A stretch of DNA of 64,000 bases from Sphingopyxis sp. BE259 (GCF_031457495.1 NZ_JAVDWM010000001.1:1352001-1416000); one strand, 5' to 3'. Counted from the stretch's first letter, positions 24,924 through 35,167 are shown. Notes: generated by a model from the letters alone, not told the origin. A program made the numbers and translations.

Positions 24924-25193
24924 ATGGATTTCATTATCGCAATCGTCATGGGCGGCGTTATCGGCTGGTTGGCCAGCATCGTGATGCGTACCGATGCCCA
25001 GCAGGGCATTTTCCTCAACATCATCGTCGGCTGTATCGGATCGATCCTCGGCAGGTTCCTGTTCGGGCAGTTCCTGGGCGGCGGTCACCTGCGCGGCAAC
25101 GCCTTTGACCCGATGACCCTGCTCACTGCCTTTATCGGCGCGGTGGTGCTGCTGGCCATCGTCAACCTCGTGCGGCGCGGTCGCGTTCGCTGA
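24924..25193 (+). CDS. GlsB/YeaQ/YmgE family stress-response membrane protein (copy 2)
   Basis: An 89-residue paralogue of the preceding gene, with the same GGVIGWLASIVMRTDAQQGI core and the same three-helix layout. The middle loop differs (GQFLGGGHLRGNAFDP against GSFFGMGASLDTFSP). The C-terminal helix AFIGAVVLLAIVNLVRRGRV is nearly the same. The start has AGGGGGT 7-8 nt upstream. It is a local tandem duplication; the diverged loop suggests the copies are not simply redundant. A terminator follows at 25242. Confidence 0.93.
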   Translation: MDFIIAIVMGGVIGWLASIVMRTDAQQGIFLNIIVGCIGSILGRFLFGQFLGGGHLRGNAFDPMTLLTAFIGAVVLLAIVNLVRRGRVR

Positions 25194-25241
25194 CGCGATA
25201 AGTGACCCGGTACTTGGTCCTGCGGGACTGACCGGATAAAG

Positions 25242-25274
25242 GGGTGGCCCGCCGACCGGCGCGCCGCCCTTTTT
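25242..25274 (+). terminator. Terminator after the second GlsB-like gene
   Basis: An approximately 12-bp GC-rich stem (GGGTGGCCCGCC with GGCGCGCCGCCC; one wobble and one mismatch) is followed by TTTTT, 49 nt after the stop codon. Confidence 0.7.
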
Positions 25275-25359
25275 CATGTCCGCAACCACTGGAAATCGCG
25301 TCGATAACCGCTTAAGAACCGCGCTCCATGGGGGCGGCGAGGCAGCAAAGTTTGGCCTC

Positions 25360-25388
25360 TTGCCAGCGGTGGCTTAATTAGGTAATAC
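25360..25388 (+). promoter_or_regulatory. Candidate housekeeping promoter for the RND efflux operon
   Basis: TTGCCA (25360-25365) and TAATAC (25383-25388) are separated by 17 bp, a sigma70-like layout, about 100 nt upstream of the adaptor gene. No repressor gene of the TetR or MarR type lies next to this operon. The rest of the 295-nt space holds only the upstream terminator. Confidence 0.45.
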
Positions 25389-25488
25389 ACCTCTTGCGGG
25401 ATTTCGGTCCTGTCGAGCGGGTCTGGAGGGGGCGGAGCGTTGTCGCGCTTGCCGCATCGGATGCCGCACGGTCAGGGAGGGATTCGGC

Positions 25489-26700
25489 GTGAACTACGAG
25501 CGGAAAGTGGATGTGATGGACAGCCTGGCGGGTTCGACCCAGAGCTATTATGACGAGTCGGGCAGCCGCCGCAAGCGGACGTGGATGATCGTTGCACTGG
25601 TGCTGATTGCGCTGGCGCTGGCGGCGACCTGGTATGCTTTCAGCTCCAGCAAGGACGGCGCGGCGGGTGCCGATGGCGCCGCCGTCGGCGCCGCGGGCGA
25701 AGCGAGCGTTCCCAACATTACCGTGGTGATCCCCGGCCGCCAGTCGGTGCAGGCGACGATTTCGGCCAATGGCACGATCGCGGCGCGCCGCGAAATGCCG
25801 GTCGGCGTGGCCGGTGAAGGCGGCCAGGTCGTGCGCGTGCTGGTCGAACCCGGCCAGTGGGTCGGCGCCGGACAGCCGCTCGCGATCATCGACCGGTCGG
25901 TGCAGGCGCAGCAGGCGGCCAGCTTGGCGGCGTCGATCCGGGTTGCTCAGGCCGATGCCGACCTGGCACAGGCCGAACTGACCCGCGCCGATGCGCTGGT
26001 GTCACGCGGCTTTATTTCCAAGGCGGATATGGACCGCAAGCGCGCCACCCGCGACGCCGCCAATGCGCGCGTCCGCGTCGCGCAGGCCCAATATGCCGAG
26101 GCGCAGGCGCGCAACGGCCGCCTCAACATCGTCGCGCCGGCGGCGGGGCTGGTGCTGACGCGCGGCGTCGAGCCCGGCCAGATTGTCGGTGCGGGCAGCG
26201 GCGTCTTGTTCCGCATGGCGCGCGGCGGCGAGATGGAGATGATGGCGCAGCTGGCCGAGGCCGATCTGGCGCGTATTCCCGTCGGAACGCGCGCGATCGT
26301 GACGCCGGTGGGCGCCGTGCAGGGGATCGCCGGACAGGTGTGGCAGAAATCGCCGGTTATCGACCCGCAGACCCGGCAGGGCATGGTACGGATCGCGATC
26401 CCGTATAGCGCCGAATTGCGCCCCGGCGGCTTTGCCGATGCCCAACTCATTGCCGGTTCGGCCGAAGCACCGCTGCTTCCCGAAAGCGCCGTCCAGAGCG
26501 GTCCCGAGGGCAGCTTTGTGCTGGTCGTCGGCAAGGACAACAAGGTCGAACGCCGCGCGGTCAAGGTCGGGTCGGTGTCCGATGCTGGCGTCGCCATCGC
26601 ATCGGGGCTGACCGGCAACGAGCGCGTTATCGTGCTGGCCGGCGCGTTCCTGAACGTCGGCGACAAGGTGAAGCCGGTTCTCCAGAAATCGTCGAACTGA
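25489..26700 (+). CDS. RND efflux periplasmic adaptor (membrane fusion protein)
   Basis: A 403-residue periplasmic adaptor that couples an inner-membrane RND pump to an outer-membrane channel. It has an N-terminal membrane helix (MIVALVLIALALAATWYAF), a biotinyl/lipoyl-like half-motif (PVGVAGEGGQVVRVLVEPGQ followed by WVGAGQPLAII) and an alpha-helical hairpin (AASLAASIRVAQADADLAQA to about residue 200). The second lipoyl half (RLNIVAPAAGLVLTRGVEPG), a beta-barrel and a membrane-proximal domain complete it. The GTG start at 25489 follows AGGGAGG with 8-nt spacing; an ATG nine codons later is an alternative. The permease follows 44 nt downstream. No outer-membrane channel gene is in the operon. 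Confidence 0.93.
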   Translation: MNYERKVDVMDSLAGSTQSYYDESGSRRKRTWMIVALVLIALALAATWYAFSSSKDGAAGADGAAVGAAGEASVPNITVVIPGRQSVQATISANGTIAARREMPVGVAGEGGQVVRVLVEPGQWVGAGQPLAIIDRSVQAQQAASLAASIRVAQADADLAQAELTRADALVSRGFISKADMDRKRATRDAANARVRVAQAQYAEAQARNGRLNIVAPAAGLVLTRGVEPGQIVGAGSGVLFRMARGGEMEMMAQLAEADLARIPVGTRAIVTPVGAVQGIAGQVWQKSPVIDPQTRQGMVRIAIPYSAELRPGGFADAQLIAGSAEAPLLPESAVQSGPEGSFVLVVGKDNKVERRAVKVGSVSDAGVAIASGLTGNERVIVLAGAFLNVGDKVKPVLQKSSN

Positions 26701-26744
26701 TCGGCCTGTCCATCGCTGGGCGTGCGCACAAGGGCGTTTGAATC

Positions 26745-29700
26745 ATGAGCTTCCGTAACATCTCCGCCTGGTGCATCCGCAATCCGGTGCCGCCGATCGT
26801 CATGTTCGTGCTGTTGCTGCTGGCGGGTGTCGTCAGTTTCAATCGCATGGACGTCAACGACAATCCGGACGTAGAATTCCCGGCGGTGCAGATCGTCGTG
26901 TCACAGCCGGGCGCAGCTCCGACCGAGCTGGAAACGCAGGTGACGCAGCGCGTCGAGGCCGCGGTGCGCGCGGTCAGCGGCGTCGAAGACATGTCGTCCT
27001 ATGTAGGTGAGGGCAGCAGCCGCACGATGGTGCAGTTCGCGATCGGGACGCCGATCGACCGCGCCTACAATGACGTCAACCAGGCGGTGCAGCAGATCCG
27101 CAGCGACCTGCCCGACGGCATTCTGGAACCACAGGTCATGCGCGTCGATTTCGCGGGCGGGCCAATCACCTATTTCGCGGTCGAGGCGACCGACATGACG
27201 CTGGAGCAGCTGTCGTGGTTCGTAGATAATACCGTGGCCAAGGATTTGCTGTCGATCCAAGGCATGTCGCGCGTGCAACGGTCCGGCGGCGTCGATCGCG
27301 AAATCCGCGTCATTCTGGATCCCGCGCGGATGCAAAGCTATGGCGTGACGGCGAGCCAGATCAACCAGCAGCTGCGCCAGGTCAACGTCAACGCGGCGGG
27401 CGGCCGCACCGAAATCGCCGGGTCCGAACAGGCCGTGCGTGTGCTTGGCAACGCCGGGACCGCGAACCAGCTCGGCAATTATCAGCTATCGCTGGGCAGT
27501 GGCCGCACCATCCGGCTGAGCGACGTCGCGACGGTCAGCGACGGCTATGCCGAACAGCGCAATCTGGCCAAGATCGGCGGGCGTCAGGTGCTCAGTTTCT
27601 CGATCGAAAAGGCCAAGGGTTCATCCGACGTCACCGTCCATGACGAGACGATGAAAAAGCTGGAAGAGATCAAGAAGAACAACCCCAAGGTCAATTTCAA
27701 GATCCTGTTCACCCGCACCGAATATACCAAGGAACAATATACCAGTTCGATGCTGGCGATGATCGAGGGCGCCATTCTGGCCGTCGTCGTCGTCTTCCTG
27801 TTCCTGCGCGACTGGCGCGCAACGCTGATTTCGGCGCTCGCGATCCCGTTGTCGGCGATCCCGACCTTCTGGTTCATGGACATGATGGGCTTTTCGCTGA
27901 ACGGCCTGTCGCTGCTCGCGCTCAGCCTGGTGGCGGGGGTGCTGGTCGACGACGCGATCGTCGAGATCGAAAATATTGTCCGGCACATGCGAATGGGCAA
28001 GACCGCCTATCAGGCGTCGATCGACGCCGCCGACGAAATCGGCCTGGCGGTGGTGGCCACAACGATGTCCATCGTCGCGGTGTTCCTCCCCGTCGCCCTG
28101 ATGCCGGGCATCTCCGGCCAATTTTTCATCCAGTTCGGGCTTACCGTGGTCTTTGCGGTGCTCGTCAGCTTGGCCGTGGCGCGCATGATCACGCCCATGA
28201 TCGCAGCCTATTTCCTGTCGGCGCAGGGCGAGCAGACGCATGCCGAAGGGCCGTGGGTCGATCGGTACGAACGCATTTTGGTGTGGACGCTCGACAGTTC
28301 GAAGCAAAAGTCGATGCGCGCCGGTTTTGACGCCATCCCGACGCGGCTGGCGTTTCTGGCCGTGCCGTTGGGGTTGACTCTCCTGACCGCGCTGATCGCA
28401 ATCTATGCCTATTTCAGCTTGATCCCGCCTGATTCGGCCCCCAACCCAGCGCTGTATTTCCTGCTGATCACCCCGTTGCTGGTGGTGGTGACCTTTGCTG
28501 TGTCCAGCGTGCTGCTCATCCTGTTGGCCGCGCTCGCGTGGGTCTTCGGGATGCGTCAATTCGCTTTGACGCATTGGTCGAAGTTTATGGTGCAACGGGC
28601 CTATGCTCGGTTGTTCGACCATCGCACCTGGATTGTCGGCGTCGGCGTCGGAGCGTTCGCCTGGAGCATTTTGTTGTTCATGACGCTGCCGCAGCAGTTT
28701 CAGCCGACGATCAACAGCGACTACAGCCAGATCCGCTATGAACTGCCGCCGGGATCGACGCTGGCGCAGAGCGAACGCATTTCGAACCAGATCAATGCGA
28801 TCCTGTCGGGCAACAAGACCGTCGAGAATGCGTTCTATGACGTCAATGTCGGCGGCGGCAGCGTCTACATCACGCTGAGAAAGCAGCGGGCGGAAAGCAG
28901 CGTCGATTGGGAGCGTGGGCTGCAACCAAAAATGGCCGCCATTCCCGATGCGCGCGTTTCGTTCCAAAGCCAGTCGGGCGGTTTTTCCGGCCGCGACATC
29001 AGCTTCATCATCGGCGGCGACGACCCCGTTGCGCTGGAAAAACATGCCCGCAAGATCATCGCCGAGATGAGCGGTTTGAAAGAGCTGCGGGCGCCGCGGA
29101 TCGAGGGCGACATTCCGCGTCCCGAAATCATCGTCAATCCGCGCATGGATCTGGCGGCCGATCTCGGCGTGACCACCGCCGCGCTCAGCCAGACGATCCG
29201 CATCGCAACGCTGGGCGATATCGATCAGAACGCGGCCAAATTCTCGCTGTCCGATCGTCAGATCCCAATCCGCGTCCTGTTGTCCGAGGACTCACGCCGC
29301 AGCCTCGCGACGCTGGAGAATTTGCCGGTGCCGACGACGCGTGGGACCACAGTGCCGCTGAAAGCCGTGGCCGAGCTGAGCTTTGGCGCCGGACCGACCG
29401 AACTGCGTCGCTATAATCAGACGCGCCGGATCGTGATCGGCGCCGATCTGGCACCCGGGCTGGTGACCGGCAACGCCCAGACGAAAATTGACGCGTTGCC
29501 GGCGGTCAAGGATATGCCGCAGGGTATTCGCAAGGTGGTGCAGGGCGAACAGAAATTCATGGCCGAATTGCTCATGAATTTTGTCATCGCGGTGGTGTCG
29601 GGCCTGGCGCTGGTCTTCTCGACGCTGGTGCTGCTCTATCGCCGCTTCCTGTCGCCGCTGGTCAATATGTCCTCGCTGCTGCTGGCGCCGCTCGGTGGTT

Positions 29701-30158
29701 TGTTGGGACTGTGGGTCACCGGCATGGAAATCTCGATGCCGGTTTACATCGGCCTGCTGATGCTGCTCGGCATTGTCGCCAAAAACTCGATCCTGCTTGT
29801 CGATTTCGCCATCGAAGAAATCGACAACGGCGTGCCGAAGGCCGAAGCGCTGCTCGATGCCGGGCGCAAGCGTGCGCAGCCGATCGTGATGACGACGGTG
29901 GCGATGGTCGCGGGTATGGTGCCGACGGCGCTGTCGCTGTCGGGCGACGGGGCGTGGCGCGCGCCGATGGGCGTCGTGGTGATCGGTGGCCTGATCCTGT
30001 CGACGCTGTTGACGCTGCTGATCGTGCCCGCGGGTTTCAGCCTGGCCGACAGCATCGAAAAGCGCCTGGGCCGCTTCTTCTCGCGCAACCTGCTCACCTA
30101 TGAAAAGGGTGATGATACGAAACCCCAGGGCGCGCCTGCTCCGCAACCGGCCGAGTGA
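26745..30158 (+). CDS. RND efflux permease with an inserted hydrophobic segment
   Basis: A 1,137-residue inner-membrane resistance-nodulation-division pump that exports drugs or other amphiphiles using the proton gradient. The standard plan is visible: TM1 ([18 protein letters not shown]), a large periplasmic porter loop, TM2-6 with the proton-relay aspartates ([16 protein letters not shown] in TM4), a second porter loop and TM7-12. It is about 100 residues longer than usual. The extra part lies between the amphipathic helix after TM6 and TM7 (about residues 520-620) and contains two long hydrophobic stretches ([20 protein letters not shown] and [20 protein letters not shown]). Substrate unknown. 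Transcribed with the adaptor. Confidence 0.93.
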   Translation: MSFRNISAWCIRNPVPPIVMFVLLLLAGVVSFNRMDVNDNPDVEFPAVQIVVSQPGAAPTELETQVTQRVEAAVRAVSGVEDMSSYVGEGSSRTMVQFAIGTPIDRAYNDVNQAVQQIRSDLPDGILEPQVMRVDFAGGPITYFAVEATDMTLEQLSWFVDNTVAKDLLSIQGMSRVQRSGGVDREIRVILDPARMQSYGVTASQINQQLRQVNVNAAGGRTEIAGSEQAVRVLGNAGTANQLGNYQLSLGSGRTIRLSDVATVSDGYAEQRNLAKIGGRQVLSFSIEKAKGSSDVTVHDETMKKLEEIKKNNPKVNFKILFTRTEYTKEQYTSSMLAMIEGAILAVVVVFLFLRDWRATLISALAIPLSAIPTFWFMDMMGFSLNGLSLLALSLVAGVLVDDAIVEIENIVRHMRMGKTAYQASIDAADEIGLAVVATTMSIVAVFLPVALMPGISGQFFIQFGLTVVFAVLVSLAVARMITPMIAAYFLSAQGEQTHAEGPWVDRYERILVWTLDSSKQKSMRAGFDAIPTRLAFLAVPLGLTLLTALIAIYAYFSLIPPDSAPNPALYFLLITPLLVVVTFAVSSVLLILLAALAWVFGMRQFALTHWSKFMVQRAYARLFDHRTWIVGVGVGAFAWSILLFMTLPQQFQPTINSDYSQIRYELPPGSTLAQSERISNQINAILSGNKTVENAFYDVNVGGGSVYITLRKQRAESSVDWERGLQPKMAAIPDARVSFQSQSGGFSGRDISFIIGGDDPVALEKHARKIIAEMSGLKELRAPRIEGDIPRPEIIVNPRMDLAADLGVTTAALSQTIRIATLGDIDQNAAKFSLSDRQIPIRVLLSEDSRRSLATLENLPVPTTRGTTVPLKAVAELSFGAGPTELRRYNQTRRIVIGADLAPGLVTGNAQTKIDALPAVKDMPQGIRKVVQGEQKFMAELLMNFVIAVVSGLALVFSTLVLLYRRFLSPLVNMSSLLLAPLGGLLGLWVTGMEISMPVYIGLLMLLGIVAKNSILLVDFAIEEIDNGVPKAEALLDAGRKRAQPIVMTTVAMVAGMVPTALSLSGDGAWRAPMGVVVIGGLILSTLLTLLIVPAGFSLADSIEKRLGRFFSRNLLTYEKGDDTKPQGAPAPQPAE

Positions 30159-30221
30159 TCGGGCGCGGCCAAATGTGCCGCCGCGGTTGCAACTTTTGCG
30201 GCGCTTCGCCATTTTAGGCGC

Positions 30222-31514
30222 ATGATGGACAAGATTTCGACCCCGGACGAAGCCGGACGCGCCCACCCCCTGCGGGTGGGCGTTGCCGTTCCAACCGGCG
30301 GATTAAATGTCCGCGTGGTCGCCACGGGCATGCTGGTGGTCATGGCGCTGGTGTTCGTCACCGCCAAATTTTATCAGGATGTCCACCCCGCGGTTGGCTT
30401 CGTGCGCGCCTTTGCCGAGGCGGCGATGGTCGGCGGACTGGCCGACTGGTTCGCGGTAACCGCCTTGTTCCGTCATCCGATGGGCATACCCATTCCGCAC
30501 ACCGCGATCGTCCCGCGCAACAAGAACCGCATCGGCGACACACTGGCGCGGTTCCTGCTCACCAATTTCCTGCTGCCGCGACTGATCGCGCGCAAGATGC
30601 AGACGGTTGATGTCGCTGGCGCGGTCGGCAAATTTCTGTCGCAGCCGGGTGAGGGCGGTGGGCGGCTGCGGCTTGGCGCGTCGCGAATCATCGCCGATGG
30701 GCTCGGCGCGCTCGACCAGCAACGCCTTGGCGGCATGGTCAAATCGGCGATCGCTGACCGGCTGCGCGAGCTCGATGTCGCGCCGTTGCTTGGACAGGCG
30801 ATGCAGGCGGCGTTGGCGGAAGGACGGCACCAGCCGCTGCTCGATGCGATGGTCAAATGGGGGTCGAAGACGCTCGAACTCAACGAGCATCTGATCCACC
30901 AGATGGTCCACGATAACTCGAACGCAATTGTGCGCTTTACCGGGCTCGACGAGAGCATCTCGAACCGCATCGTCGCCGGGCTGTCGAAGCTGCTCAGCGA
31001 AATGGCGGTCGATGAAACCCATCCGCTGCGGATCCGGGTCGAGGAAGGGCTGGCCAAGATGGCGCTCGACCTGCAGCACGATCCCGAGGTGCAGGCGAAG
31101 GTTGCCAAGGTTCGCGACGAACTGCTCGAAAACAAGGCCGTCAAGCGCTGGCTCGACGGCCTGTGGGAACAGGGCCGCGGCGCGCTGCTGAAAGCCGCCC
31201 GCAACCCCGACACGATGCTCGCGGGGCGGATCGGCGAGCTGGTGACGCAATTCGGCGCAATGCTGGGCGAGGATGCCGCGATCAAACGCACGCTGAACCG
31301 CTACGCCCGCCGCGCCGTCGTCGGCGTCGTTGACAGCTATGGCGAAACGGCGCTGAAACTCGTGTCCGACACGATCCGCAGCTGGGACGCGAAGACGATC
31401 ACCGACCGGTTGGAAAATGCCGTAGGCGACGATCTGCAATATATCCGCATCAACGGGACGCTGGTCGGCGGACTGGTCGGGGTGCTGATCCATGCGGTGG
31501 ATGTGGTGATCTGA
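30222..31514 (+). CDS. DUF445 family membrane protein
   Basis: A 430-residue protein with a membrane helix near the N-terminus (VVATGMLVVMALVFVTAKFY) and one at the C-terminus (GTLVGGLVGVLIHAVDVVI). The family signature FAEAAMVGGLADWFAVTALF followed by RHPMGIPIPHTAIVPRNKNR identifies DUF445 (YjiN-like). The middle is a long amphipathic, largely alpha-helical region. The function is unknown. The two start ATGs (30222, 30225) are adjacent. It stands 63 nt after the RND permease, so co-transcription is possible but not required. It ends next to an inverted repeat that separates it from the convergent epimerase gene. Confidence 0.9.
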   Translation: MMDKISTPDEAGRAHPLRVGVAVPTGGLNVRVVATGMLVVMALVFVTAKFYQDVHPAVGFVRAFAEAAMVGGLADWFAVTALFRHPMGIPIPHTAIVPRNKNRIGDTLARFLLTNFLLPRLIARKMQTVDVAGAVGKFLSQPGEGGGRLRLGASRIIADGLGALDQQRLGGMVKSAIADRLRELDVAPLLGQAMQAALAEGRHQPLLDAMVKWGSKTLELNEHLIHQMVHDNSNAIVRFTGLDESISNRIVAGLSKLLSEMAVDETHPLRIRVEEGLAKMALDLQHDPEVQAKVAKVRDELLENKAVKRWLDGLWEQGRGALLKAARNPDTMLAGRIGELVTQFGAMLGEDAAIKRTLNRYARRAVVGVVDSYGETALKLVSDTIRSWDAKTITDRLENAVGDDLQYIRINGTLVGGLVGVLIHAVDVVI

Positions 31515-31517
31515 TGC

Positions 31518-31605
31518 GTCGCCCCCGCGAAGGCGGGGGCCGTCGTAGGTTTACGCAACGGCGCTGAAGAAGACCGATAGCGGCCCCCGCCTTCGCGGGG
31601 GTGAC
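31518..31605. repeat. Intergenic inverted repeat, family B
   Basis: Two 25-bp arms in inverse orientation (31518-31542 and 31581-31605) match at 24 of 25 positions; each arm contains the self-complementary core CCCCCGCGAAGGCGGGGG. This GTCACCCCCGCGAAGGCGGG element is a common dispersed repeat in sphingomonads and relatives. It sits between convergent genes, only 3 nt from each stop codon, and could act as a bidirectional transcription barrier. Confidence 0.85.
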
Positions 31606-31607
31606 GG

Positions 31608-32399
31608 CTACAGGCACGACGACAGCCCCTCGCGAAAACTGGGATAGCGCGGCGCCCAGCCCAAGAGCCGCTTCGCCCTGCCATTCGCAACCCGCCTGTT
31701 CTCGGCATAGAAAGCGTGGGCTGCGGGGGACAGGCCCGCCTCGTCGAGCGTCTGCAACGGCGGCAGCGGCGCGCCCAGCATCGCGGCGCCCCATTCGACC
31801 AGCCGGTTCTGGTGGCAGGGTTCGTCGTCGGCGAGGTTATAGACCCCCGGCGGCCCGCGGAAGGATGCGATCACGCCGCCCGCGATGTCGTCGACATGGA
31901 TGCGGCTGAAAACCTGATCGGGCAGGGCGATGCGGTGCGCGCGGCCTGCGCCGATACGGTCAAGGATCGAGCGGCCCGGGCCATAGATGCCGGGGAGACG
32001 AAAGACCCGGACGTCGCTGCGCAACGCCTGCCAGGCCGCATCGGCGGCATTGCGGTCGGCGCGGCGTCCCTTGATCGGGGCGCTTTCATCGACCCAAGCA
32101 CCGCCCGCATCCCCATAGACGCCGGTCGAGGATAGATAGCCGGTCCATGTCGCGGGGGCGACCGCGATCGCATCGCCATAGCGCGTCAGCACCGGGTCGG
32201 CGCCAGCGACGGGCGGCACCGACGACACGATATGCGTCGCCGACCGTAGCGCCGCCAGCACCGCGGATTCGTCGCCAAAGGCAATGCTGCCCGCGCGGCC
32301 GTCCTGCGTCGTTCCCGTCACATCCCACCCGCGCGCATGCAGGCGGTCGGCAAAGTGGCCCGCAGCATAGCCCAGCCCGAAAATCAGCATCTGTCCCAT
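31608..32399 (-). CDS. NAD(P)-dependent epimerase/dehydratase (YeeZ-like atypical SDR)
   Basis: A 263-residue Rossmann-fold protein. The N-terminal MLIFGLGYAAGHFADRLHAR is the glycine-rich nucleotide-binding loop of the atypical SDR group that includes YeeZ. The YLSSTGVYGDAGGAWVDESA segment contains the catalytic-type Ser and Tyr (SSTGVYG). The downstream VFRLPGIYGPGRS and FSRIHVDDIAGGVI segments are typical of nucleotide-sugar epimerase relatives. The substrate is unknown. It is divergent from pepN (46 nt between starts) and convergent with the DUF445 gene. Confidence 0.87.
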   Translation of the reverse strand: MGQMLIFGLGYAAGHFADRLHARGWDVTGTTQDGRAGSIAFGDESAVLAALRSATHIVSSVPPVAGADPVLTRYGDAIAVAPATWTGYLSSTGVYGDAGGAWVDESAPIKGRRADRNAADAAWQALRSDVRVFRLPGIYGPGRSILDRIGAGRAHRIALPDQVFSRIHVDDIAGGVIASFRGPPGVYNLADDEPCHQNRLVEWGAAMLGAPLPPLQTLDEAGLSPAAHAFYAENRRVANGRAKRLLGWAPRYPSFREGLSSCL

Positions 32400-32445
32400 C
32401 GCCCGCCTTATTGCGCGGCCCGCGCCCCGCGCCTAGACCTGAAAC

Positions 32446-35040
32446 ATGACCGATGCCTCTTCCACCCCCGCCATCCCCGTCACCATCCACCGCGGCGATT
32501 ATCGCCCGCCCGACTGGCAGGTGCCCGATGTGGCGCTCGATTTTGCGCTTGCGGTCGAGGCGACACGCGTTGCCGCGGCGCTGTCGGTCGTGCGCCACGT
32601 CGATACGGCCGTGCCGTTGGTGCTGCGCGGCGACGGGCTGACCCCGGCGGCGGTGCGCGTCGATGGCGAAGGCTGGAACGACTGGCGGATGGACGGCAGC
32701 GACCTGATCGTCGATCTGGGCGATCGCACGGCGGCGACGGTCGAGATCGACACGCTGATCCACCCCGCGTCGAACACCCAGCTGATGGGGCTCTATGCGT
32801 CGAACGGTATGCTCTGCACCCAGTGCGAGGCCGAAGGGTTCCGCCGCATCATCTTTCACCCCGACCGCCCCGATGTGCTCAGCCGTTACACGGTTCGCAT
32901 GGAAGGCGACAGGGCGGCGTTCCCGATCCTGCTGTCGAACGGCAATTGCACCGCGAAGGGTGACGGTGCGGGCGGCAATCATTGGGCGCTGTGGGAAGAT
33001 CCGTGGCCCAAGCCGAGCTATTTGTTTGCACTCGTCGCGGGCGACCTGGTGGTCAACCGTGACAGCTTTACGACGATGTCGGGGCGCGAAGTCGAACTCG
33101 GCATCTGGGTGCGCGACGGCGACCTCGATCGCACCGGTCATGCGATGCAGGCGCTGAAAGACAGCATGGCGTGGGACGAGCGCGTCTATGGCCGCGAATA
33201 TGACCTCGACCTGTTCAACATCGTGGCGGTCAGCGATTTCAACATGGGCGCGATGGAGAACAAGGGACTCAACGTCTTCAATACCCGCTACATCCTCGCC
33301 GATCCCGACACCGCCACCGACGTCGATTATGACGGGGTCGAGGGCGTCGTCGCGCATGAATATTTTCACAATTGGTCGGGCAATCGCGTCACCTGCCGCG
33401 ACTGGTTCCAGCTGTCGTTGAAAGAAGGCTTCACCGTCTACCGCGACCAGTGCTTCTCGGCCGATATGGGGTCGCCGCCGGTCAAGCGGATCGAGGATGT
33501 CCGCCTGCTCCGCGCCGCGCAATTCCCCGAGGATGCCGGGCCGCTGGCGCACCCGATCCGCCCCGACAGCTTTCAGGAGATCTCGAACTTCTACACCGCG
33601 ACGGTCTATAACAAGGGCGCGGAGATCATCCGCATGATGGCGACGATGGTCGGAGCGGAGTGGTTCCGCAAAGGCACCGACCTGTATTTCGACCGCCACG
33701 ACGGCGAGGCCGCGACATGCGAGGATTTCGTCCGCGCCATCGAGGAGGGCGCAGGCATTGACCTGACCCAGTTCCGCCTGTGGTACAGCCAGGCCGGGAC
33801 GCCGCGCCTGTCGCTGTCGCTGGTTGAGGATGGAGGCCAATGGGCGCTCGATGTGCAGCAGACGGTGCCGCCAACCCCGGGGCAGCCCGACAAGCAGCCG
33901 ATGATGATGCCGCTGAAACTCGCCGCCTTTGCGATGGACGGCAGCGGCGCGGCGATGCCCGAAACGCTGGTCACGCTGACCGGTGCGACGCAGCGGGTGA
34001 TGCTCGGCGCCTTTGCAGCGCGGCCCGCGCTGTCGATCAATCGCGGCTTTTCGGCACCGGTCATCATCGATTATGCCCGCGCACCGGGCGAACTCGCGTG
34101 GCTTGCGGCGCACGACGACGATCCGTTCGCGCGTTATGAAGCGTTGCAGCAGCTGATGCTCGACACGCTGGTCGCTGCGGTATCGGGCGGAGCCCCCGAT
34201 CATGGCGCGGTGATCGACGCCGTGGCGGGGACGCTGGCCGGGCGCCAGACCGATCCGGCGTTTGTCGCCGAGGCGGTGCTGCTGCCCAGCGAGGCGTTTA
34301 TCGGCGACCAGATGGTGACCGTCGATCCCGACGCGATCCGCCGCGAACGGCTGGCATTGCAGGCCGCAATCGGTGCCGCGCTGGAAAGTGAATGGCGCGC
34401 GATCCTGGCGGGCCCCGCCCCGCCCGCGACCGACCTGTCGCGCGCCGCCAAGGGCGGCCGCCGCCTGCGCGGTGTCGCGCTCGCCTATCTGGCGGCGATC
34501 GGCAAGGACGATGTGCCTGCGTTTGCGTTCCGGATATTCTCTGACGCCGACGGGATGACCGAACGGCAGGCGGCGCTGGCGACGCTGGCGCATGGCGACA
34601 GCGACGAGCGCGCCCACGCGCTCGACATCTTCTACCAGCGCTATCGCGACAATCCGCTGGTACTCGACAAATGGTTCCAGGTGCAGGCGTGGTCGCTGCG
34701 CGCCGATACCGTCGATGCGGTCAGGGAATTGGCGCAGCATCCCGATTTCACCCTGGCCAACCCGAACCGCGTGCGGTCGCTATACGGCGCGCTGTCGGGC
34801 AATCAGGCGGCGTTCCATCAGGCCGATGGCGCCGGATACCGGCTGATCGCGGACCTCGTCATCGCGCTCGACCCAAAAAATCCGCAGACCGCGGCGCGGA
34901 TGATCCCGCCGCTTGGCCGCTGGAAACGCTTCGACGATGCGCGCGCGGCGATGATGCGGAGCGAACTGGAGCGGATATTGGCGCAGCCGGGGTTGTCGAG
35001 GGATGTGACCGAGCAGGCGAGCAAGAGTTTGCTGGGGTAG
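32446..35040 (+). CDS. pepN: Aminopeptidase N
   Basis: An 864-residue M1-family zinc aminopeptidase that trims N-terminal residues from peptides in the cytoplasm. The substrate-binding motif GAMENKGLNVFN is at about residue 268 and the zinc motif HEYFHNWSGNRVTCRDWFQL at about 304, with the downstream glutamate ligand in LKEGFTVYRDQ. The length and the AVSDFNMGAMEN context are those of the gammaproteobacterial-type PepN, with a helical C-terminal domain. A very long open frame on the opposite strand is an artefact of GC-biased codons. It is followed by a family A inverted repeat. Confidence 0.97.
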   Translation: MTDASSTPAIPVTIHRGDYRPPDWQVPDVALDFALAVEATRVAAALSVVRHVDTAVPLVLRGDGLTPAAVRVDGEGWNDWRMDGSDLIVDLGDRTAATVEIDTLIHPASNTQLMGLYASNGMLCTQCEAEGFRRIIFHPDRPDVLSRYTVRMEGDRAAFPILLSNGNCTAKGDGAGGNHWALWEDPWPKPSYLFALVAGDLVVNRDSFTTMSGREVELGIWVRDGDLDRTGHAMQALKDSMAWDERVYGREYDLDLFNIVAVSDFNMGAMENKGLNVFNTRYILADPDTATDVDYDGVEGVVAHEYFHNWSGNRVTCRDWFQLSLKEGFTVYRDQCFSADMGSPPVKRIEDVRLLRAAQFPEDAGPLAHPIRPDSFQEISNFYTATVYNKGAEIIRMMATMVGAEWFRKGTDLYFDRHDGEAATCEDFVRAIEEGAGIDLTQFRLWYSQAGTPRLSLSLVEDGGQWALDVQQTVPPTPGQPDKQPMMMPLKLAAFAMDGSGAAMPETLVTLTGATQRVMLGAFAARPALSINRGFSAPVIIDYARAPGELAWLAAHDDDPFARYEALQQLMLDTLVAAVSGGAPDHGAVIDAVAGTLAGRQTDPAFVAEAVLLPSEAFIGDQMVTVDPDAIRRERLALQAAIGAALESEWRAILAGPAPPATDLSRAAKGGRRLRGVALAYLAAIGKDDVPAFAFRIFSDADGMTERQAALATLAHGDSDERAHALDIFYQRYRDNPLVLDKWFQVQAWSLRADTVDAVRELAQHPDFTLANPNRVRSLYGALSGNQAAFHQADGAGYRLIADLVIALDPKNPQTAARMIPPLGRWKRFDDARAAMMRSELERILAQPGLSRDVTEQASKSLLG

Positions 35041-35076
35041 CGAGCTTTGGGGTGGGTAGCGGACATACCCCACCCT

Positions 35077-35167
35077 CGTCACCCCGGACTTGATCCGGGG
35101 TCCATGACCCTTGCGCCGCCGTAATCTTGAGAGGGCAGATGGATCCCGGATCCAGTCCGGGATGACG
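35077..35167. repeat. Intergenic inverted repeat, family A (copy 2)
   Basis: The second copy of the paired palindromic element at 16569-16660. The left arm (CACCCCGGACTTGATCCGGG, then GTCCATGA) is identical and the right arm (ATGGATCCCGGATCCAGTCC, then GGGATGACG) nearly so. The flanking word GGTAGCGGACAT (35056-35067) is the complement of the word flanking copy 1. It sits between pepN and the convergent auxiliary lipoprotein gene. Confidence 0.82.

Noticed and set aside
27621..29045. A 474-codon minus-strand frame over the RND permease gene
   Set aside because: Antisense to clear RND motifs; Gln/His/Arg-rich shadow translation without family features.
32086..34740. An 884-codon minus-strand frame across pepN
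   Set aside because: Antisense to GAMEN and HEYFH motifs of PepN; low-information translation.
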